NCBI GenBank assembly: GCA_913063435.1
Contig: CAJXYI010000002.1
Location: forward strand, 1 to 64,000
Direction: 5' to 3'
Length of the DNA stretch: 64,000 nucleotides
Source: an uncultured Actinomycetales bacterium
GTDB taxonomy: Bacteria > Actinomycetota > Actinomycetes > S36-B12
Part shown: positions 63,200 to 64,000 of the stretch, one piece after another
How positions within the stretch are numbered: position 1 is the stretch's first letter
How the letters are laid out: each line of letters begins with the position of its first letter
The notes under the pieces: generated by a model
Database searches by the model: none
What the model saw: the letters and a program-made list of their open reading frames with translations, nothing else
Told to the model about the DNA's origin: nothing
Translations under genes and position numbers: made by a program

Positions 63200-63943
63200 T
63201 CAGGGAACTGTGAGGTTGAGTCCGTGGATTCCCGGGAAAAGCGCGATGACGACGACGATCGGCAGAACGAGAAAGACGACCGGGGTGAGCATGAGCACCT
63301 CGCGTTTGGCGGATGTCTCCATCAGGCGTCGATGTCCGGCAGCCCGAGCATCCGCTGCTTGGGCCCGAAGCACCTCCGCCATAGGCGTTCCCCGCTCCGT
63401 GGCGACGACGATCCCCTCGACGAACCTTGCAACCGCTGGGCTCGGCGAACGAGAGGCGAGCCCTTGGAGTGCCGCCATCAGTCCGGTGCCGCCTTTGACA
63501 TCGGCGACTGTCTGGTCAAGTTCCCCGGCGAGTTCCCCGGCCACCGTCGATCCCACCCGTTCCAGGGCGGCTACCGGGGGCTCTCCCGCAGCGACGGCGA
63601 AGGCGAGCAATTCCGCGACGTTAGGCAACTGCTGATCCATCCGCTCAGCCCGCTTGTTCGCCAGAACGGTTAGGTGTCGGTCCTGCCAGACCAACGCGAT
63701 GACAGCTCCAAGGCCGGCAAGCAGCACCGCGACAATCGGATTGACCGCGCCTCGGCCGGCCAGGAGGACCAGAACTAGGACGCCACCGGCACCAAAACCG
63801 CCAGCAGCCCACAGGATCCGTTCGAGGCGATAGCGCGAGACGTCGTCGGCTAACCCTGCCCGCAGCAACCGCTCGCGCACTCGTTGCGCACCCGCGCCTT
63901 CCACCGAGAGCCGGGATGTGATGGATCGAAGATCGGGTTGCAC
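63200..63943 (-). CDS. Type II secretion system F / TadC-like protein (5' end near or beyond window edge)
   Basis: LPNVAELLAFAVAAGEPPVAALERV..GLASRSPSPAVARFVEGIVVATERGTPMAEVLRAQAADARAAGHRRLME..; frame stays open to the window end. Confidence 0.82.
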   Translation of the reverse strand: MQPDLRSITSRLSVEGAGAQRVRERLLRAGLADDVSRYRLERILWAAGGFGAGGVLVLVLLAGRGAVNPIVAVLLAGLGAVIALVWQDRHLTVLANKRAERMDQQLPNVAELLAFAVAAGEPPVAALERVGSTVAGELAGELDQTVADVKGGTGLMAALQGLASRSPSPAVARFVEGIVVATERGTPMAEVLRAQAADARAAGHRRLMETSAKREVLMLTPVVFLVLPIVVVIALFPGIHGLNLTVP

Positions 63944-64000
63944 GATTTCAGCGAGAACCCCGATAGGACCGCGCTGCCGCTCCGGTCGTCGACGCTCTCG

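Overview
High-GC actinobacterial chromosomal window, almost entirely housekeeping and respiratory genes. No transposase, prophage or CRISPR array is visible. Contents in order: tRNA-Tyr; yajQ; a reduced second complex-I-like set (NuoB/NuoC/NuoI-like) divergent from korAB; rarD; an acyl-CoA dehydrogenase; a polyprenyl diphosphate synthase; a complete 14-gene nuoA-N operon (minus strand); menG, menF, menD, menC, menB, menE and menA; a TetR-GNAT fusion regulator; a secreted beta-helix repeat protein; cytochrome c biogenesis genes (ccsB, resB, ccdA, tlpA-like); hemD/cobA fusion; a HAD-acyltransferase-epimerase-bS22-HTH-acuC-proC-TetR block; a P-type ATPase; ppx; a Cys-rich YkgJ/DUF3109-like protein; radA; mutY; prfB; and a Tad/Flp pilus locus at the right edge. 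The most unusual signal is a pair of near-identical, perfectly palindromic intergenic elements (34-bp and 32-bp arms) about 49 kb apart. Each starts exactly 14 nt after a stop codon, and the two differ by a compensated base-pair change. Other leads are the KorAB/NuoBCI module, four 20-bp direct repeats directly upstream of the TetR-GNAT gene, repeats upstream of nuoA and near a TetR gene, and the absence of disA next to radA. All calls come from reading the sequence and supplied translations; no database search was run.
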